A stretch of DNA of 64,000 bases from Anisakis pegreffii (taxonomy: Eukaryota; Nematoda; Chromadorea; Rhabditida; Anisakidae), in NCBI GenBank assembly GCA_035041965.1, contig JAPYMA010000170.1, positions 62,001 through 126,000 of the forward strand, read 5' to 3'. This document shows positions 58,811 through 64,000 of the stretch, one piece after another (the first letter of the stretch is position 1; every line of letters starts with the position of its first letter). The translations under genes and the position numbers were made by a program. Below the pieces are notes generated by a model. The model made no database searches. It saw nothing but the letters and a program-made list of their open reading frames with translations, and was not told the DNA's origin.

Positions 58811-58927
58811 TTCTGTTACTATTTTGTGAATTAATTATATAATACTGTATTGAATAGCGCTGATCAAAATGTTGCTTTCCGATTCATTAATTCACAGTGA
58901 TGATTGAATATGCCTGATACATGAGCA

Positions 58928-59115
58928 GTAGTGATGGCATCCGAACGAAATTTCAGATCGGTCAAATGCGACCGAATCAACTTTTCTACATTCGAACATT
59001 CGAAATTTAAATCGAATTTTGGGATTCTTTCGTCCCAATCCGACCGAATTCACATTTTGAGATCAGTACAATTGGAAATCCGACCAAAGGTCGCTTGGAC
59101 GCGATCACTATTGAT
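58928..59115. mobile_element. Fold-back/MITE-like element related to the one at 35.6 kb
   Basis: The left end AGTGATGGCATCCGAACGA and the reverse complement of the right end (AGTGATCGCGTCCAAGCGA) form a 19-base inverted repeat with four mismatches. Inside are GACCGAATC, TCCGACCGAATT and ATCCGACCAAAGGTCGC words, the same CGACCGA theme as the 35.6 kb element. No ORF is present. The paired ends and internal symmetry fit a non-autonomous DNA transposon. Confidence 0.55.
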
Positions 59116-59532
59116 GACTGCATTCGTAACCATACAGTAGTTGCAGAATCAAGGTTGTAAAACGAATACCGTAAATGCGATAATCAGAAAGAGAGAATGA
59201 AAGTATATCAAACTACTGAAATAAGTTTGGATTGTCCAAAGATACTGATCGAATCATTCACAACAAATAGTTGTATGGTGAGAAATACTTCGATGATCGA
59301 AATGGTCATCTTGAAAATGATTGGGAATTGTTGTATTGAGATATTATTCAACTGATTATTGCTAGAAATCAATTGCGTTCTAATTGAAACCGTTCGCATT
59401 AGGGCTGACTCGGATGGGGAATCTGGCTCCGAGGCGCACGACGATAGCGTTGAGGTCGGGGATCGCCGAACGTTAATTTCTGTTTGTTTTGCTTATTCTC
59501 ACCGGCTTAGACAGTATTTTCACAATTCCGTT

Positions 59533-59614
59533 ATGGTTACGATTCTAAATGCGTACTTCTTGATATTTGCGTTGGTTTTGCTGTGTTGTTTGGAAGGTGT
59601 TGGCAGAAGCAATG
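59533..59614 (+). CDS. Possible first exon encoding a signal peptide
   Basis: From the ATG at 59533 the frame reads MVTILNAYFLIFALVLLCCL then EGVGRSN and meets a donor AATG|GTGAGA at 59614 (phase 1). This is a textbook signal peptide followed by a good donor. The open frame also extends upstream, rich in Asp/Ser, to 59359, which would bury the signal, so the upstream part is more likely 5' UTR. No second exon was identified; a coding-like stretch near 60030-60180 (TTGERLLLGTGIVVDDAIRW) is one candidate. Confidence 0.35.
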
Positions 59615-60204
59615 GTGAGAATCACGAAATCGAATTTTTCTGCTCCATAAAAACAGAACTCAATTATTTTTACATCGCATTTCAATTTTCTTCGAATGCA
59701 GACAAAATCGGTGTGTGCATCTCATGAGCGGGGAAACATTTCCCGTAGAGCCTCGATTTGCGAACAAAAAACAAAAATTATTCGAGTCAAATTTTCGGTA
59801 AAAGTTGTTTTGATTTATGACCATTTTTGACCAAACTCAAGGAATGTTTCATGTTGTCGAGCAAAATGGAACGCACGAAAATCTCGATAATAGTTACACG
59901 TTCTTCAGCAGTCTTCGGTTCAGCAGATATCACTCGCCTGGTATTTCAGTCACTTTCGATGTTCAACAGAGTGCATTTTCTGATCTCGGTTACTCAGAAT
60001 GTTGCTATTTACCCTAATTAGACAAATCTGTTCTCGTAATGAGAAGGTATTTGACACGTTCACAACGACAGGGGAGAGGTTGTTACTAGGAACTGGAATC
60101 GTAGTTGATGATGCTATTAGGTGGTATTTTTTACACATAATGTTTGATGATACTGTTCGGTTCCTTTCAGGGATTCGATCGGTGTACTGTTCATCACGCT
60201 TGAT

Positions 60205-60335
60205 TGGTACAATACTGTATTATACTGTATAACTAAGATAACTACTGTATAACTACTGTATTATACTGTACAATACTGTATTATACTGTAATACTGTATT
60301 ATACTGTATAACTAATACTGTATAACTAGGATTTC
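60205..60335 (+). repeat. ACTGTATTAT / ACTGTATAACT minisatellite
   Basis: The words TACTGTATTATACTGTA and TACTGTATAACTA alternate about ten times in 130 bases with small gaps. It looks like a young slippage array with no coding potential. Confidence 0.85.
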
Positions 60336-60589
60336 ATCGCAAATTTTAATTATCATACTTATATCATTATAACTTACTATTACAATCAAAACTACGATCA
60401 AAATCAGAATTGTAATCGAAAATTACGATGAAGCCTTAACGATCATCATTCAAACAAAAGAATATTACCCTTGAATAAATCGAAGATGAATGATTTCCCA
60501 CAGAGTGAGAAGCGAGCAGAGCAGGTGAAGTGTTTTAACATTTAAGACGTCATATAAACCACAAAACGTTTTAAGACTTCTCATCATAT

Positions 60590-61440
60590 CATCAGTCATT
60601 TAAAAATTATGAAAACAAAATTCCTGGAAACAGCAAGAAGAAGAAATTTCATGGAAAGAAAAGAAAGGATAATTCTTCTTTAATTTTTCCACTAAATTAG
60701 TATCTAACCTTGTTACATTGTTACACTCAAAACATACGGAAACAAATTCTCCCGGAAATTTTTCTTTCGAAAACAACAGTTTTGTCAATGATTTCTGATC
60801 AAAAAATTCCATGATATCTTTCTTTCTGATATAAACTTCTGCAAAAATTTTTGAAAAACATTCTTTCGAATACTTTCATAACAATTCTATTAAAAATCCG
60901 ATAATAAAATTCCATGCATCTTTCCTCCCGAATTTCCGAAACTCTAATTTCCAAACAATCTTATTATCAAAACTTGCGGAATAAAAACTCCTGAAAATCT
61001 TTCTTTCGAAAGCCTTCATAGCATATTAAAATTTCATGGAATCTTTCATTACGTATTCTCGAAACTAATATAATAATCGTAACTGTGATCAAAATCAGAA
61101 TTATAATCAAGAAAGAAAGATTTAGAATTCCATGAAATCTTTCTTTCTGGATCCGTGAAACCAAAATTCCCAAAAAATCTTTCTTTCTCAACTTACGGAA
61201 AGATTCCTGAAAATCTTTCTTCCGAAAACCTTCTCAACATATCAAAATTCCATGAGATCTTTCATTATGGATTCCCAAAACTGAAATCCCCAAAAAATCT
61301 TACTTTCTCAAGTTACAGAAAAATTTCTGAAAATCTTTCTTTCGAAAGCCTTCTTTATATATTAAAATTCTAAAATTCCCAAAAAATCTTACTTTCTCAA
61401 TTTACGGAAAAAATCCGCAAAAAAATGAAATCCTACAAAC
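60590..61440. repeat. Degenerate tandem repeat of AAAATCTTTCTTTC-type words
   Basis: Segments such as CCTGAAAATCTTTCTTTCG, AAAGCCTTC, TATTAAAATTC, CATGAAATCTTTC and TTCCCAAAAAATCTTTC recur in a roughly constant order with a period near 115-125 bases. The clearest two periods are at about 61130-61380. Copies left of 61 kb are more diverged. Short open frames on both strands only reflect the repeat. Confidence 0.7.
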
Positions 61441-61446
61441 GGTTTT

Positions 61447-62045
61447 GCAGTCATATAAACTCGCTTTGGTGTACCTCGTTGATTTAGATTGAGAAAACGA
61501 CTGTTACTTACGCTAACCTAACTGATAAGCATGCCAAAATACTTCGTTTGATGGATGCATATCGTCCTCCGTGTCGATAGGTTTTGTTCGACAAAGTTTC
61601 AGCACCGTAACACCAACATGTCGAGAAGTACATGGATATATTTAATAAAACGGTATTGACGGTGCAGGAAACATCATTGCGATATCACCAACACTGAACT
61701 CAAATGGGTGTAGCCAAGTGTAATTTTATACGTACGGCACATATTTTAAGTTAACGCTATCATCGTTAGCTGCACGGAAAGAAGGATGTTAAAGAAGGAA
61801 GAATGTGATATTAGTGGTATCAATGATATTGGTGATAATAAAGAGGCATGAACTCGTAACGAGTTGGATTTGCTAAATAAATAAATGGATAAATGAATAG
61901 ATGTGAAACGTATATGAAACGATCACTTCCCGATTACGATTACATAATGAACTTTCACGTAGTGCTGTAAGCAGTTAGCATTATTCCCAACGTGTTGCAT
62001 CAGCGTAATTATCGTCAAAAAAGACAATGATTCTTTACTAGAATT
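61447..62045 (+). repeat. Dispersed duplication, copy 2
   Basis: This is the partner of 58134-58810, about 3.3 kb away in direct orientation. It starts GCAGTCATATAAACTCGCT and runs through AACATGTCGAGAAGTACATG to CGTAATTATCGTCAAAAAAG. The DNA between the two copies contains a fold-back element, the signal-peptide candidate and two tandem repeats. Confidence 0.8.
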
Positions 62046-62289
62046 GTTTTTCAAAAATATGAATCAACAACGACCAGTTAAAAAAATCTTTTCGATGAAG
62101 TGTGATCTTGAACACTGCAATTCTTAGATCTAGCAATAAGCTGAATTTATGCGCGGTTTATAAACATAGTGAAAAACAGCACAATTCAGTGCACTTAACA
62201 CAAGTAGAAAGATTGTATACCAAATTTTCGTCAATGCCTTGAATAGAGCTGCTCATGCAGAAACAATTCTTAATCACACAGTCTATACT

Positions 62290-62660
62290 GATATTTGGAA
62301 AGGCACCCCGCAGTGGGGGAGGGGCACTCCTGTGACGACTTCTAATGAATCATCCCTCATCCCCCTCACTCCACCGTTGCTGTGGGGAATTTTCAGCTGT
62401 TCCTTTATGCCTTCAGTTGAGGACATCAAGAGTCCTACATTACACGTCTCCGGCTAGTTCGCCAGCACCACTCACTTGCTTTACCCCATTTTCGACCCTC
62501 TCCGCTCCTTCCCTTTCTATTTCGTCTTCCTGCTGAACTCTCTAAATGCCGGGATAGCGAGGGATGCGGGAAGAGGTGGGAAGGAGGGTAAGGAGAGGAC
62601 GATGTATAAGGAAAACGGGTATCGTCGGCGAGGTGGTCGGAGAAGCGTGAAACAAGGCCC
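62290..62660. repeat. GC-rich segment with short inverted repeat
   Basis: Composition jumps to G+C-rich, polypurine/polypyrimidine DNA (GGGGGAGGGGCACTCC; CCTCTCCGCTCCTTCCC). The pyrimidine tract near 62498-62517 pairs with the purine tract GGGAAGGAGGGTAAGGAGAG near 62578-62598. It is quite unlike its surroundings and may be part of an inserted element ending near 63.06 kb. Short ORFs on both strands are not convincing. Confidence 0.5.
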
Positions 62661-62699
62661 ATGAGGAATTTAGCATGACCCATGAGATAAAATTTTTTG

Positions 62700-63060
62700 A
62701 CGGTTCCGTTTCGAAGTGGGCTTAGCCTTCAAGTGTTTCCTTCCCTGTCTTGAGCATGAACGGACTCATCACGAGAGTCTTCTTGCTTGTCTTTAAGGCT
62801 TTAAACAAACCGAGCTTGACTGAGCATGAGTACCTTTCGGTTGTTTTGTCTTTTATTCGTAAGTTGAAATCCTGTCTCTGTCGTTTCCGCTGTGACCATT
62901 GGTTTCTCATTTGGGGTCTCTAAAACCTTCTCTCTTCTGCAGGTTCCTATTTTAGCAGTAAAAAACCATTTGTAATCTAGCCATTGAGTACCAAGGCAGC
63001 TAGTCAAATCAACTTAGCGCCGGTCCCGAGACCCGATTAAACAGAGAGGTTAAATGTATT
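62700..63060 (+). mobile_element. Probable 3' tail of a non-LTR retrotransposon
   Basis: Near the end, at 63017-63050, the sequence reads GCGCCGGTCCCGAGACCCG followed by ATTAAACAGAGAGGTT, preceded by GAGTACCAAGGCAGCTAG. As I recall, several non-LTR element families end in GCGCCGGTCCCAAGCCCGG plus ATAAA with a similar lead-in, so I read this as a 5'-truncated element in plus orientation. No reverse-transcriptase frame is visible. A (TA)n array follows about 130 bases later. Confidence 0.4.
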
Positions 63061-63185
63061 CTTACAATTTCTCCAGCGTATACCATATCTGATACCTAAT
63101 TATAAATTATTTCAGTTATAAATTAATTATAAATTACCTCACCTTCAGCCAATTCATCCTATGAAAGTTACAGTCCGACTTCAGG

Positions 63186-63186
<1 letters not shown>

Positions 63187-63249
<63 letters not shown>
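63187..63249. repeat. (TA)n microsatellite
   Basis: An uninterrupted run of about 31 TA dinucleotides. Confidence 0.97.
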
Positions 63250-63250
<1 letters not shown>

Positions 63251-63253
<3 letters not shown>

Positions 63254-64000
63254 ATGACAATATGATATAAAACAATAATAACATCTTTATTTAATATGAG
63301 TACGTCTTAAATTGAATCTCACCTGCTAATATTCATGTGATTCAACAGATTGTATAATTAAATGGATATCTGACTGCAACAAACAACTTATAACGTGATA
63401 TTAACCATTCATCTTCAACAATCAAATTCAAATATTTTTTCTGAAACTTCAGTACATCCACAACGTTTAGAAGCAGATATAATTGAAAAAACACTTCAGT
63501 ATTTTGATATAAAAATGCTTCCAGTTTCACGCCTTCAACATTTCCATCAACTAATTATAACGCCTTCAAATTTTAGTACAACTTCACCATTCTATCGAAT
63601 TATAAAAACCTATGAGATTAAAATTTGAATTGAACATTGAATGACATGAAATTTTACATCAGCGATGACTTCATCTAGTCTAACCATCTGATCAAAACGA
63701 ACTTCATACAAATCATTTCCTACAAATCCATCAAAACGTATGAATACGCTTGGAATGCAAGTTTCGATCTGATTTGAAGGAGTGCGGACTGCATCAAAAA
63801 AATTTCACAACTATACTAAAGATCATATCTTACGAATTCTGTCATTTCGGAAATTTCGATTTTTTACCAAAAAATGCATCGCATGAATTATATCATTCGA
63901 GTTTTGGAAAAATTGAAAGTTTAGAAGTTATCTAAAAAGTGAAGGAATGTCTGCAATGGATTTTCACCGAACCATCGAGCACTTACATATTTGATAATTT
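63251..64000. other. Right edge, no gene recognised
   Basis: A 77-codon plus-strand ORF at 63395-63628 and a 61-codon one at 63750-63935 are hydrophilic but match nothing I know, and lack clear splice context. They may be exons of a gene continuing to the right. Confidence 0.3.

Overview
The window is eukaryotic and almost certainly from a parasitic-type nematode. It is AT-rich, with intron-broken genes, nematode-style splice sites (TTTCAG acceptors; GTAAG, GTTTG and GTATG donors), a DUOXA gene whose ATG directly follows a TTTCAG acceptor as expected of spliced-leader trans-splicing, and a secreted mucin with six-cysteine ShKT/SXC domains like those of Toxocara and other nematode surface coats. 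Species cannot be fixed from the sequence. There is no operon logic, CRISPR, plasmid or viral system here. All three confidently recognised genes lie on the minus strand.

Layout: (1) 1-1.8 kb is intergenic, with a small AT minisatellite and a doubtful plus-strand ORF pair. (2) 1.8-24.7 kb is a many-exon lyst (Chediak-Higashi/beige/mauve) orthologue. Seventeen consecutive 3' exons were joined in frame (858 codons) covering PH, BEACH and WD40 parts; a ConA-like domain and helical-repeat exons are recognisable further upstream. The 5' end was not fixed. (3) 24.7-28 kb: no gene seen. (4) 28.0-32.7 kb is a complete six-exon DUOXA (doxa-1) gene of 344 codons, the maturation factor of dual oxidase. 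(5) 32.7-44.3 kb holds only scattered candidate exons, a phospholipase-B/GDSL fragment (43.1 kb), a tandem duplication and a fold-back element. (6) 44.3-49.75 kb is a TG-rich minisatellite of about 5.4 kb, with a 113-bp monomer and a 1,433-bp higher-order repeat. (7) 50.4-54.0 kb is a two-exon gene for a 963-residue secreted mucin carrying ten ShKT domains, most of them separated by variable numbers of a 13-residue Thr/Ser module. (8) 54-64 kb is repeat country: diverged duplications, fold-back DNA, a perfect AT-rich inverted repeat, a probable non-LTR retrotransposon 3' tail and one possible signal-peptide exon.

The recognised genes are not an obvious pathway. LYST acts in lysosome-related organelle size and trafficking. 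DOXA brings dual oxidase to the surface for cuticle cross-linking. The mucin would be secreted to a surface or gland product. The most unusual items are the mucin with interspersed SXC domains and its internal segmental duplication, the higher-order TG minisatellite, and the fold-back family near 35.7 and 59.0 kb. All calls are by eye from the sequence and recalled family knowledge; no database search was run.
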